This document shows positions 32,301 to 43,755 of a DNA stretch of 64,000 nt, piece by piece (the first letter of the stretch is position 1; every line of letters begins with the position of its first letter). Location of the stretch: NCBI GenBank assembly GCA_029255685.2, contig CM055317.2, positions 18,918,501-18,982,500 on the forward strand, written 5' to 3'. Below the pieces are notes generated by a model. That model saw nothing but the letters and a program-made list of their open reading frames with translations, made no database searches and was not told where the DNA came from. The DNA is from Silene conica. Lineage: Eukaryota > Streptophyta > Magnoliopsida > Caryophyllales > Caryophyllaceae. The translations under genes were made by a program, and so were the position numbers.

Positions 32301-33562
32301 TTTACACTTATTGGCCGCAACATCAACATTCCACCAAAGTTCAATTATTGTGAAAACAAGGTATTTTACCAAGGACTACCAAAGCATATAAAGGTGTTAT
32401 TTTCACGGTTGCTCGGAGTAGTGAACATCAAAAACATCGATAAAGAACATATTAGTTAAATGTAACTTAAAAGTACGTACAAGTTTTAACCAAAATAAAA
32501 CCAACACAAACTACAAAAGTTATATACTAAAACTAAGACGGTTGTGCAGTCTACGCAGCGAAAACTAGACTCGATCATCGATGCCTCAGCCCCTTCCAAT
32601 CTCACAAGCTACTCCACAAATAAAACCTGCTCAACAACTGCTCACCGTCCCCAAATGGATCACCATAGTTTTATAACAACAACACGGGGCCAACCATCTG
32701 CAAAATCATCAAGTATAATTAATGGAAATAATCACAAACACCAACATGGCAACAACCACTCCACTGCTCCCTCACTCACAGTAATTGACTAAAAACCCTA
32801 GTGTGTAGCCCTAATAGAGTATCAGGTTACCCACCACAACGAGCAATCCAGATCATTAATGTTCACATACCCCTAGTGACGGGAGTCACAAGAGGCGAAC
32901 ATGAGAATGTGACTATCTCCCAACATTGTCCAATCACAATCACAATCACAATCACAACCACATCACCACCATCTCCTCCAATCCAATCCAATCAATCCAA
33001 TCCATTCACAATCACATAATGCATATAACCAAATCCAATCCCAAGTACACAATAATCACACAAACGACTGAGTAGGAAAATATACCTTATTTGCAAATCA
33101 CAGGTGAAGCAACACACATCGGTATATAAACGCTCCTCTACAAATTTGTTAACTAAGTAAGCAATACATCAAGAATCAACAACAACAACCCCAAATCGCC
33201 AATTAGAGTTTGACTATCCTACAAAACTAATGCATAAAACAGAGGCACAAATTTACCGAACGATAACAACGGAAACAATGCGATGACTCTTGAAACAACG
33301 AATTAAGCCTTGAAAGAGATTAGAGTAAGAGGAGAGAAAGAGATTTTGTGTAAAAAATATAATGAAAACTCATCAGGTATAACAAAAATATTCTATAGAG
33401 TCTCCTTTAATTTAATCAAATCCGCAGAAACCACCCATTAGACCGCTTACTGGGCCGAGTCACCAACCAACTCGTCCAAGTTAGCCCAACTCGGTCGAGT
33501 TCTCACTCGGCAGACCCGAAACTAAACGTAACTGACAGCCAACTCGGTCGAGTTGGCCCTAC

Positions 33563-34992
33563 TGATAGGCTTATCGCGTACCTAACAAAGATACCCTAGG
33601 CTTAACTAACAAATAAATGTAGATAAGGAAGTAGGGGTCGATCTCAGGGAGACGGTAGATGCAATATGACAAGCTATGATTAGAATTCTATCAAGGTCGG
33701 TTCGATTGATTATTTGGTTTGATGATTAAAACGATAACAAATTGAGATGTAAAACAATGATAATAAAAGATCTAGGGAAATAGGTTCACACATGTAAATT
33801 AGCAATAATTGATGTCGAATTGGGGAAACATATGATCAAAAGTTGTCTAGACTTATTAGCAATTATCTCTCGATTTTATCACTAGTCTTAGAACGATTAC
33901 TAGCGGGCTCTCGCACTTACTAGGTCGCGCTACAAAACATGCTTAGCCAAATTCTATCCCCGACTTTCGATCTTAGGAAAAGAATTAACAAGATAACCAA
34001 TAATTGTGATCAAGAATCAAAGGTTAACAATACATAACAAGCATGTTATAGAAACAACAAATTAATAATAATAAATCCCAATTCAACAATTATCAATTAC
34101 TAATCTAACATGGCTTCCTAAACCCTAGATTATAAAACTACTCACTCATGATAATATATAAACTAACAAAGGTTGATTTGATTAACATAAACATGATAAC
34201 AATATATAAATTGGAATTAAAATGATAATATAAAAGTAAGGAAAAGAAATTACCAACTTAAGGAAATAAGAACAAGAACTTGATTAATAAGAGTAAAGTA
34301 ATCTTCAAATAAAACCCGGAATTAAAGCATAAAAGTTGATGATTGATAAACTAAGAACATAAAGGAAACTAGGTTTTTGTAGATTTAGGGAAATGGATGA
34401 AAAAAAGCATGAATAAAATGCTCTCTAGTGATGAGTTTATATACAAAAACTAGCTAGGAAAGTGAAGAGTTGCTCAGTTGCACAATCCCCGAAAATCCGG
34501 GGACCAAACAGTCTTAGGGGGCGCAACAATTGAGGCCAGGAATTGCTCAGGTATCAAACCCCAAGATTCTAAGGTTTGAACAAGTCTCGGGGGCGCAGCA
34601 TTTTGGGTATATGGCTATCTCGCATCAACCCCGAGATTCTAGGGTTCGAACAGCAATCCGGGGACCTTGCAATCTCTTCTTTTCTTTACCAGTTCTCACT
34701 TTCTTTGTCCAAGTACCAACAAAATTTCATTTCTTCTTCCTCGGGAATGAGTGAATCTTCCCAAAATGCCCTTACATAGCCAAAACTCGCTCCAAGTAGC
34801 CTCGTGGTGCTCGGTGAATGCCAAAATGATAGAAAAAGGTCGCAACTTGCTCCGTTTCCTACAAAATGCAACAAAACATGCAAAACACCTACAACACGGA
34901 ATTAGCTCATAAAATCACCTCATAAAGTGCAAATTATCATGTAAAATTGAGCTAAAAGAGGGGTGAAAATCATATAGAAATAAGACACATCA
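33563..34992 (-). repeat. Inverted extra LTR of the Athila unit
   Basis: 1,430 bp, the reverse complement of the LTR at 35150-36579 with few differences. At some variable sites it matches the 3' LTR and at others the 5' LTR. Confidence 0.92.
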
Positions 34993-35041
34993 AATTCCCC
35001 CAAGCTAAACCCTTGCTTGTCCCAAGCAAGCACACAATACT

Positions 35042-35100
35042 AACCCCCAAGCTAATTTTTGTTGTACATACTAGCTTGGGAGACCCGCGATGTTGATTTT
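35042..35100. other. 59-bp spacer at the centre of the palindrome
   Basis: Built from internal-region pieces out of order. 35062-35080 equals 40657-40675, and 35078-35097 equals 40582-40601, with a shared GGG at the join. The arms 33563-35041 and 35101-36579 are complementary over 1,479 bp. Confidence 0.8.
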
Positions 35101-35149
35101 AGTATTGTGTGCTTGCTTGGGACAAGCAAGGGTTTAGCTTGGGGGAATT

Positions 35150-36579
35150 TGATGTGTCTTATTTCTATATGATTTTCACCCCTCTTTTAGCTCAATTTTA
35201 CATGATAATTTGCACCTTATGAGGTGATTTTATGAGCTAATTCCGTGTTGTAGGTGTTTTGCATGTTTTGTTGCATTTTGTAGGAAACGGAGCAAGTTGC
35301 GACCTTTTTCTATCATTTTGGCATTCACCGAGCACCACGAGGCTACTTGGAGCGAGTTTTGGCTATGTAAGGGCATTTTGGGAAGATTCACTCATTCCCG
35401 AGGAAGAAGAAATGAAATTTTGTTGGTACTTGGACAAAGAAAGTGAGAACTGGTAAAGAAAAGAAGTGATTACAAGGTCCCCGGATTGCTGTTCGAACCC
35501 CAGAATCTCGGGGTTGATGCGAGATAGCCATATACCCAAAATGCTGCGCCCCCGAGACTTGTTCAAACCCCAGAATCTTGGGGTTTGATACCTGAGCAAT
35601 TCCTGGTCTCAATTGCTGCGCCCCCTAAGACTGTTTGGTCCCCGGATTTTCGGGGATTGTGCAACTGAGCAACTCTTCACTTTCCTAGCTAGTTTTTGTA
35701 TATAAACTCATCACTAGAGAGCATTTTATTCATGCTTTTTTTCATCCATTTCCCTAAATCTACAAAAACCTAGTTTCCTTTATGTTCTTAGTTTATCAAT
35801 CATCAACTTTTATGCTTTAATTCCGGGTTTTATTTGAAGATTACTTTACTCTTATTAATCAAGTTCTTGTTCTTATTTCCTTAAGTTGGTAATTTCTTTT
35901 CCTTACTTTTATATTATCATTTTAATTCCAATTTATATATTGTTATCATGTTTATGTTAATCAAATCAACCTTTGTTAGTTTATATATTATCATGAGTGA
36001 GTAGTTTTATAATCTAGGGTTTAGGAAGCCATGTTAGATTAGTAATTGATAATTGTTGAATTGGGATTTATTATTATTAATTTGTTGTTTCTATAACATG
36101 CTTGTTATGTATTGTTAACCTTTGATTCTTGATCACAATTATTGGTTATCTTGTTAATTCTTTTCCTAAGATCGAAAGTCGGGGATAGAATTTGGCTAAG
36201 CATGTTTTGTAGCGCGACCTAGTAAGTGCGAGAGCCCGCTAGTAATCGTTCTAAGACTAGTGATAAAATCGAGAGATAATTGCTAATAAGTCTAGACAAC
36301 TTTTGATCATATGTTTCCCCAATTCGACATCAATTATTGCTAATTTACATGTGTGAACCTATTTCCCTAGATCTTTTATTATCATTGTTTTACATCTCAA
36401 TTTGTTATCGTTTTAATTATCAAACCAAACAATCAATCGAACCGACCTTGATAGAATTCTAATCATAGCTTGTCATATTGCATCTACCGTCTCCCTGAGA
36501 TCGACCCCTACTTCCTTATCTACATTTATTTGTTAGTTAAGCCTAGGGTATCTTTGTTAGGTACGCGATAAGCCTATCA
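35150..36579 (+). repeat. Athila 5' LTR (direct orientation)
   Basis: 1,430 bp, TGATGTGTC...GCCTATCA. The TATA box TATATAAA is at 35699-35706. Three short CCCC...GGGG stem-loops lie at 35498-35513, 35568-35583 and 35640-35655. A 65-codon ORF at its start, shared by all three LTRs, is probably chance. Confidence 0.93.
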
Positions 36580-36584
36580 AATTT

Positions 36585-36602
36585 TGGTGCCGTTGCCGGG
36601 GA
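36585..36602 (+). promoter_or_regulatory. Athila primer binding site (tRNA-Asp type)
   Basis: TGGTGCCGTTGCCGGGGA, five bases after the LTR. It differs at one position from the TGGCGCCGTTGCCGGGGA site usual in Athila/Tat elements. Confidence 0.85.
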
Positions 36603-36713
36603 GCACGGTTTTCTTGCTTTGTGATTAGTTGAATTTTATCTTGTTTTTCCTTGTCTTAAGGAACACTTGTTCCTTGAGACCGTTACTTACAATCCTCTCT
36701 ATATTGTTGTCTT

Positions 36714-39590
36714 ATGCCCAGGTCCTCACGGATTGGTGAACTACTTCCGGTTGATCCCGAGCCCGAGAAAACCTTGCGTAGACGACAACGTTTCTTGAAG
36801 GAAATTTCTGAAGCTGCAACTCTTGCACAACTTGAAAGTGCGAGAAAATCCTATTTAGAAGACCTTCAAATACTTGAGGAAGGAGAGGTTTCCAATTCAC
36901 AACCAATAAGGAAGATGGTTCGTTTATCCGATCATTCTAAGCCCACCGCGGCTATGCTTCCTAGGGGTATTGCTACTGCCCAAATTGATGCAGCAAATTT
37001 TGAGATCAAGCCGGCTTTTATTAGCCTTGTTGAGAGAAAACAATTCGGTGGAGGTCCATTGGAAGATCCTAATTTGCACATCACAAATTTTTGTGATTAT
37101 TGCTCGATGATTAGGCAAACGGGTGTGACACAAGAGCAGATAAGGGAGATACTCTTCCCTTTTTCATTGAGAGACAACGCCAAGTTGTGGATTAATAGCC
37201 TTGATAGGACCGCTTTGGGGATCACCAACTGGGAAACATTGGCTCTCGCATTTTATCAAAAATATTTTCCACCGGAAAAGACCCAACAATTGAGAAGCCA
37301 AATCACGGGGTTCCGTCAAAATGGTAATGAAAGCTTGTTTGAAGCATGGGAGAGGTATAAAGAGCTACAAAGGCAATGTCCTCATCATGGGTTGGATCCT
37401 TGGTTTCTTGCAATCACATTCTACAATGGTTGTTGTGCCGAATCACGCCGAGTTTTGGACTCCGCTAACAATGGGAGATTCGACCAAATTGATACGGAAC
37501 TTGCTCATGCTACCATTGAATCCATGGCGGTGCATGACTCACAATACGCCAACACTCGCAACATCCCATTCAAGGCAAAGGAGGAGGACCCAAACGTGTC
37601 TCTTTTGAAAGCTCAAATAGCTCTCCTCCAACAACAAGTTGATAATCGGGGATCAAGTTCATCACAAACTTATGAACAAGTCAATGCTACTAGCCAAATT
37701 GTGGTGTGTGACGCATGTGGTGGAGCGGGGCATGTTGCACAAGAATGTAGGAATACGGTTGAGCAAGTGAATGCTTATCAAAGTTTTAAACAAAACTTCA
37801 ATCCTTACTCCAACACCTACAATGAAGCTACAAAGTTTCACCCAAACTTGTCCTACAAAAGCACTAATGTGCTAAATCCACAACATCAAAATCAACATGT
37901 CCCACAACAACAAAGGCAAGCTCAAGTCCCACCACCCGGTTTTCAACACCAAATTCACAGACCCCAACAAAATTTCCAACAAAATCCCCAACAAAATTCC
38001 CAACAAAACTTTCAACAAGGGTTTCAACAACCTTTTCAAAATCAACAAGTTCAAGGTCAATCATCAAATTCCCAACAAAATAATCAACAAATAAGCAAGC
38101 TAGAGGCTTTGATGACACAAGTGGTTGAGACACAAAAGAACATGGCCATCCACATTCAAAAGAGTGACCAAGCTAGAGATGCAACCATCAAAATGCTTGA
38201 AACCCAAATCGCTCAACTTGCCACTTCCAATGCTCAAAGACAACAAGGTCAATTGCCACCTCAAGGTGCACAACCTCATGACACCATAAATGTCATCACA
38301 TTGAGGAGTGGTACCACTTATGATGAACCCCCAATGCCAAATGTTGATGATGGGGTAGTTGGTAAGAAAAATGATGGTGGAAACAAGGTTGATAGCTCTA
38401 AAAAAAGTGAGGAGCCCCAGAAAGTTGATGAGCCAATAGTGGTGGAAGATGTGGAGGATGAGCTTTCAAAAGTGGATGACAAAGCTAAGGAGCCGGAGAA
38501 AATTCAAGTGCCATTTCCACATCGTTTGGCACAAGCTCAAAGAGAGACCCGACTCGGTAAGTTCATGGAAATGATGAAGAATCTCAAGGTAACTATCCCT
38601 TATCTAGAACTTATCACTCAAATACCTTCATATACTAAATTCATGAAGGAGATTTTAACTAAGAATAGGACTATTGACAGTATTGAGACATTGGCCTACA
38701 CTTCCGAGTGTGGTGCTTATTTGAAAAACTTGTCCCCTCCTAAGTTAAAAGATCCCGGAAGTGTTTCCATACCGTGCACCATAGGGAATTTTCCAATTGA
38801 TAAAGCTCTTTGTGACCTTGGTGCAAGTGTAAGTGTCATGCCTTACTCGATATGCAAAAAACTGAATTTAGGAGCTCTTAAGTGTACTAGTGTCACCCTA
38901 AAAATGGCGGACCGTTCTATCAAACGCCCCTTGGGTGTTTTGGAGGATGTTCCCGTCAAGGTAGGGAAGTTTTTCATTCCAGTTGACTTTATCGTGCTTG
39001 ACATTGCCGAAGATGCGCAAATTCCCATAATCTTGGGTAGACCATTCTTACACACCGCGGGTGCATTGATAGATGTTAAGAATGGTAAGTTGACTCTAGC
39101 TGTAGGGGATGAGAAGGTGACATATAATTTGAGTCATGGTCATAAGAGTCCAATGCTAGAGGAATCATGCTATGCTATGAATAATGCTAACCCCTTGTCT
39201 CAATCTTTGAGCAAGGATGTGGAAATTTCTTTGAGCTCTTGTGCAGCAAATGGTGACACGGTGAGCAACGGAAAGAAGGGTTTGGTAGAAGAGGAAGTTC
39301 TTGCAAGGTCCCAACCATTCAAGGAGATGGTGACGAATCAAATTCAGAAGGAGCTTATCAAGGATGGTCTCGAAGTTGGTGATAAAGTGCTTATGTACAA
39401 CCCTCGAAAGAAGGTTGCCCCATGCCCTTATATCATCCTTAGTGATGATAAGATTGGGTCCTTTGAAGTATTGGCCCCATGTGGAGAGAAGATCAAAGCT
39501 AGTGGTCATTATTTGCGGCCTTATCGTGAAGAAGCAATGGTTGGAATGGTGGAGGAAGTTTTCTTGAAACTTCCGGATTTTAAAACTTAA
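36714..39590 (+). CDS. Athila Gag-protease fused to an integrase C-terminal tail
   Basis: Intact ORF of 958 codons. The gag capsid domain is at about 95-275 (LFPFSLRDNAKLWINSL, QFRQ-like FRQNGNESLFEAW). A zinc knuckle CDACGGAGHVAQEC is at 332-345 and a Gln-rich spacer at 390-465. The VNVITLRSG motif falls at about 526-533. The aspartic protease has D701 in the CDLGASVSVMP form usual in Athila, with ILGRP at 773-777. After about residue 862 the sequence jumps to the end of integrase (GDKVLMYNPRKK, FEVLAPCG, LRPY), with no reverse transcriptase, RNase H or integrase core. The clean frame suggests either a recent deletion or a maintained non-autonomous gag-carrying family (TR-GAG type). The start is the ATG 112 bp after the primer site. 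Confidence 0.88.
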   Translation: MPRSSRIGELLPVDPEPEKTLRRRQRFLKEISEAATLAQLESARKSYLEDLQILEEGEVSNSQPIRKMVRLSDHSKPTAAMLPRGIATAQIDAANFEIKPAFISLVERKQFGGGPLEDPNLHITNFCDYCSMIRQTGVTQEQIREILFPFSLRDNAKLWINSLDRTALGITNWETLALAFYQKYFPPEKTQQLRSQITGFRQNGNESLFEAWERYKELQRQCPHHGLDPWFLAITFYNGCCAESRRVLDSANNGRFDQIDTELAHATIESMAVHDSQYANTRNIPFKAKEEDPNVSLLKAQIALLQQQVDNRGSSSSQTYEQVNATSQIVVCDACGGAGHVAQECRNTVEQVNAYQSFKQNFNPYSNTYNEATKFHPNLSYKSTNVLNPQHQNQHVPQQQRQAQVPPPGFQHQIHRPQQNFQQNPQQNSQQNFQQGFQQPFQNQQVQGQSSNSQQNNQQISKLEALMTQVVETQKNMAIHIQKSDQARDATIKMLETQIAQLATSNAQRQQGQLPPQGAQPHDTINVITLRSGTTYDEPPMPNVDDGVVGKKNDGGNKVDSSKKSEEPQKVDEPIVVEDVEDELSKVDDKAKEPEKIQVPFPHRLAQAQRETRLGKFMEMMKNLKVTIPYLELITQIPSYTKFMKEILTKNRTIDSIETLAYTSECGAYLKNLSPPKLKDPGSVSIPCTIGNFPIDKALCDLGASVSVMPYSICKKLNLGALKCTSVTLKMADRSIKRPLGVLEDVPVKVGKFFIPVDFIVLDIAEDAQIPIILGRPFLHTAGALIDVKNGKLTLAVGDEKVTYNLSHGHKSPMLEESCYAMNNANPLSQSLSKDVEISLSSCAANGDTVSNGKKGLVEEEVLARSQPFKEMVTNQIQKELIKDGLEVGDKVLMYNPRKKVAPCPYIILSDDKIGSFEVLAPCGEKIKASGHYLRPYREEAMVGMVEEVFLKLPDFKT

Positions 39591-42314
39591 AATTTTTGTG
39601 ACATTTTGTCTAGCAAGACTTTAAATTGCGCTTCTCGGGAGGCAACCCGAGTTTAGTTAGTTTTTAATTTTTGTCTACTTCTTTTGTTTTAATTTTTAAT
39701 GCCTTGAAGTATGTAAGAAATGATGCCTAATTGTGCTTCTTGTTATTTTTGTAGGTGTCTCCACTTGATGTTTTCTTCGTCTTGCGGAGGAGATAGCTAG
39801 CGGTTTTGAACCCCAGAAAATCGGGGTTTAAACAAGAGTAGGGGGCGCAACATTTTCAAGGTTGAGACTCAGCGCGTTGGAACCCCGAGATGTCGGGGAT
39901 CAAACATCTCCTTGGGGGCGGAACATTTTATTAATTCATAAGTGGAATTGATAAAAAAAAAAGACAAAAAAAAGAGGCGACAAACAGGGTTTCACGTGAA
40001 ATCCAAAAGAGAACCAAAATTCAGTCTCTTCCTAGTTCCTACTGCCGCCATCTTATTCCCCCCCAACCCCTGACTGCCGCCACCAGCCGGGCGCCACCAG
40101 CCGGCCACGGCCACCTACCATCCCGTACTGCTCACCGCCACCACCCACCTTCGGACTCCATCTCTGCCGCGCGCTGCTGCTGCTCTACTGTCCGCCGCCG
40201 ACTGCCGCTGCTCCTGCCTCGACCGTGATGCTGCCGCCGCCAGCCTACTCTTTCTTCTCCACTCACTTACCTTTCCCAATTTCTCTTATACTAACCCTAA
40301 TTTCGAATTGGGTTTATTTTGTGACGGATTTTCACTAAACAATCCGTTTTTGGTGTTGATTTCATGTTGCTATTGTGCTATTCGCTGAACACTTACGCTC
40401 TTTATCGATATTGTGATTGCTTTTCACTCTCTTTGTGTTCTAATCTGCGACTTCTTCAGATTTCCACTTCATAATGCCTTCAAATGGGACGAAAAAGAGA
40501 GCTAGGCCGGAAAATACGGAGAGTCCTACCGTTGTACAAGTGGTACTTCCGGTGCTCAAGCGGACGATGGGGCTGATGACGGGGAGACCCGCGATGTTGA
40601 TGGTCATGCTGACGATTACCATGCCGCTTCCGAGTGATTTGCTATCACTCATCCCCTTGTACATACTAGCTTGGGGGAGGCTAGATAGTCTAGTAAGCAT
40701 CTTTATTTCCCTTGCATTTTCGTTGTTCTCCCCTTTCCCATTAAACATTTTGTCTTGCTGGATTCTGTGTGAGAACCGTTTCTACGGTTTGATGGTTGTT
40801 CCTTGTTCAGCACATTAGGGACAATGTGATGTTTAGCTTGGGGGAGGGATTTGCATCTTGTTAGAGCATGTTAGTTTAGCTTGCATGTAGTTTTTTCAAA
40901 AAAAATTCAAAAATCAAAAAAAATTGAAAAATTGTGTGCTTTCCATGAACTTTTGTGATGCTTGCCCTCACTTTTGCTCCTTGATTTCTCTCTTTGCTTA
41001 TCCCAATTGTAGCTTTATAGCTATTTGAATCACATTTATTGACGGGATTTTTGCAAACATGGGGATGTCTTGACATAGTGGGTGAGGGATGGAATTTGGA
41101 CCTATTAGGCTTGATCTTGACATTGGCAACCTACAAAAATTTGAAAGGTAGAGCCTCCTTAGACCGGTGCATCTATACCCGGTCTCACTTAGGTGTGTGT
41201 AGGTCTCCTTGTGGTGTGCGTTACATCAAAACGCACAAGTATGGTCTTTATTCCATTTCTTATGAGCATTGCATTCATAATTTGTAAGCATTTGAAGCCA
41301 TTCACATGACTTTGTTGCCCATTTTCACCCTTATATACATTTTCTCATATCTAGCTACATTTAAACTTGCCTACCTTGTCGAGTTAGTAGCTTTATCATT
41401 GGTGTTTGGGTGCTCATTTGGGATATATGGTCCATTTTTGTGTCATTGTGAGCTTGGTAAGACGGAATTACTGATTTCCGTGTTTCGTTTTATTCTTGAG
41501 TTGAAGAAAGAAAGTTGAAAAGAAATGAAGTTGAAAAAAAAGAAGAATGCAAAAAAAAAAAAAATGATGTGAAAAAAAAAAGAATTGAAATACAAGAAGA
41601 GAAAAATTGAAGAAGTTGAAAAAAATGAATATGAAAAAAAAAGCATGAAATTGAGTTGTTGAAAAGAAAAGAGAAGAAGAGGTTTTGTGATTTAGCTTCC
41701 ATGTTTTATATCACAAGTATTTGGGAAGTTTACACTTGAATTGTCATGAAAAGAAGTCAATATGCTACTTTTGACTTCAAGCCTCCTACTTGGGATGGGT
41801 TTGGGATTTGGATTGAGCATCCATGCATTCATTGGTTTGTTGCTAGCTTGACTTAGCTCCACTTACCATAATTCATATGTTCCCCTTTCTTACCCATCAC
41901 CATAGCCTTCCTCTAATCCTTGGCTTCTTCTTTTTTTGCTTGCATTTGATTGTTTTGACTCGTGGACTTGGAATGATCACCATATTAGATTGCGGGCGCA
42001 CTCTCATGAGTAGAGTTTAGGAGAGTGTCACTCATACAAATCTCCTTTTACATATAAATGTGTGCTTGAGTGTACCGCGAGAGTCCTTTGTCAATAAGAT
42101 CATGCAAGAGCCGAAAAGTTTAAATAAAATCTTTCATGCTACGCCGCCATGTAAATCTCATCCATGTTTTTGCACTATCCTTATGCCCACGTTGTTTTGG
42201 GATTATGATTCATTGCGCTTGTTAGCTTATATTGGGATTTGCAATTGATGAGATTTGGTGCTCCTTACCCTTGTCTTGGTATTGTGTGCTTGCTTGGGAC
42301 AAGCAAGGGTTTAG
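39591..42314 (+). other. Athila 3' non-coding region
   Basis: Starts with the GGGAGGCAACCCGAG hairpin typical after Athila pol (39638-39652). Two CCCC...GGGG stem-loops lie at 39811-39826 and 39883-39898, and a C-rich stretch at 40040-40240. An ATG at 40474 opens a basic then (in another frame) acidic stretch that could be an env-like remnant. 40803-40850 has the GGACAATGTGATGTTTAGCTTGGGGGAGGG block of the lineage. A long A-rich GAA/AAAA tract covers 41500-41690. Confidence 0.7.
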
Positions 42315-42326
42315 CTTGGGGGAATT
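42315..42326 (+). promoter_or_regulatory. Athila polypurine tract
   Basis: TTGGGGGAATT immediately before the TG of the 3' LTR. Confidence 0.8.
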
Positions 42327-43755
42327 TGATGTGTCTTATTTCTATATGATTTTCACCCCTCTTTTAGCTCAATTTTACATGATAATTTGCACTTTATGAG
42401 GTGATTTTATGAGCTAATTCCGTGTTGTAGGTGTTTTGCATGTTTTGTTGCATTTTGTAGGAAACGGAGCAAGTTGCGACCTTTTTCTATCATTTTGGCA
42501 TTCACCGAGCACCACGAGGCTACTTGGAGCGAGTTTTGGCTATGTAATGGCATTTTGGGAAGATTCACTCATTCCCGAGGAAGAAGAAATGAAATTTTGT
42601 TGGTACTTGGACAAAGAAAGTGAGAACTGGTAAAGAAAAGAAGAGATTACAAGGTCCCCGGATTGCTGTTCGAACCCCAGAATCTCGGGGTTGATGCGAG
42701 ATAGCCATATACCCAAAATGCTGCGCCCCCGAGACTTGTTCAAACCCCAGAATCTTGGGGTTTGATACCTGAGCAATTCCTGGCCTCATATGCTGCGCCC
42801 CCTAAGACTGTTTGGTCCCCGGATTTTCGGGGATTGTGCAACTGAGCAACTCTTCACTTTCCTAGCTAGTTTTTGTATATAAACTCGTCACTAGAGAGCA
42901 TTTTATTCATGCTTTTTTCATCCATTTCCCTAAATCTACAAAAACCTAGTTTCCTTTATGTTCTTAGTTTATCAATCATCAACTTTTATGCTTTAATTCC
43001 GGGTTTTATTTGAAGATTACTTTACTCTTATTAATCAAGTTCTTGTTCTTATTTCCTTAAGTTGGTAATTTCTTTTCCTTACTTTTATATTATCATTTTA
43101 ATTCCAATTTATATATTGTTATCATGTTTATGTTAATCAAATCAACCTTTGTTAGTTTATATATTATCATGAGTGAGTAGTTTTATAATCTAGGGTTTAG
43201 GAAGCCATGTTAGATTAGTAATTGATAATTGTTGAATTGGGATTTATTATTATTAATTTGTTGTTTCTATAACATGCTTGTTATGTATTGTTAACCTTTG
43301 ATTCTTGATCACAATTATTGGTTATCTTGTTAATTCTTTTCCTAAGATCGAAAGTCGGGGATAGAATTTGGCTAAGCATGTTTTGTAGCGCGACCTAGTA
43401 AGTGCGAGAGCCCGCTAGTAATCGTTCTAAGACTAGTGATAAAATCGAGAGATAATTGCTAATAAGTCTAGACAACTTTTGATCATATGTTTCCCCAATT
43501 CGACATCAATTATTGCTAATTTACATGTGTGAACCTATTTCCCTAGATCTTTTATTATCATTTTTTTACATCTCAATTTGTTATCGTTTTAATCATCAAA
43601 CCAAACAATCAATCGAACCGACCTTGATAGAATTCTAATCATAGCTTGTCATATTGCATCTACCGTCTCCCTGAGATCGACCCCTACTTCCTTATCTACA
43701 TTTATTTGTTAGTTAAGCCTAGGGTATCTTTGTTAGGTACGCGATAAGCCTATCA
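42327..43755 (+). repeat. Athila 3' LTR
   Basis: 1,429 bp, almost identical to 35150-36579. Visible differences include a T for G at about 42548 and changes near 42786-42791. Confidence 0.93.

Larger units (their letters stand above)
33563..43755 (+). mobile_element. Athila-lineage insertion with three LTRs, one inverted
   Basis: 10,193 bp flanked by a single 5-bp duplication CCTAC (33558-33562, 43756-43760). Order is inverted LTR (33563-34992), inverted 3' internal end, 59-bp spacer, 3' internal end, direct LTR (35150-36579), primer site, gag-protease ORF, non-coding region, polypurine tract, 3' LTR (42327-43755). Both outer ends are therefore U5 ends (TGATAGGC...GCCTATCA). The LTRs are nearly identical, so insertion is recent. 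There is no reverse transcriptase, RNase H or integrase core, so movement required help from an autonomous relative. Confidence 0.9.

Noticed and set aside
35259..35456. A 65-codon ORF conserved in all three Athila LTRs
   Set aside because: Conservation follows from LTR identity; the peptide has no recognisable domain and the opposite strand is equally open.
33563..36579. Two independent solo LTRs inserted head to head
   Set aside because: No duplication at the inner ends, complementarity extends beyond the LTRs into the polypurine region, and one CCTAC pair brackets the whole unit.
40474..40818. Plus-strand ORF of 114 codons in the Athila 3' region as a real env gene
   Set aside because: Only the first 20-30 codons look protein-like; the rest is hydrophobic by chance and a different acidic frame reads better, so at most a remnant.
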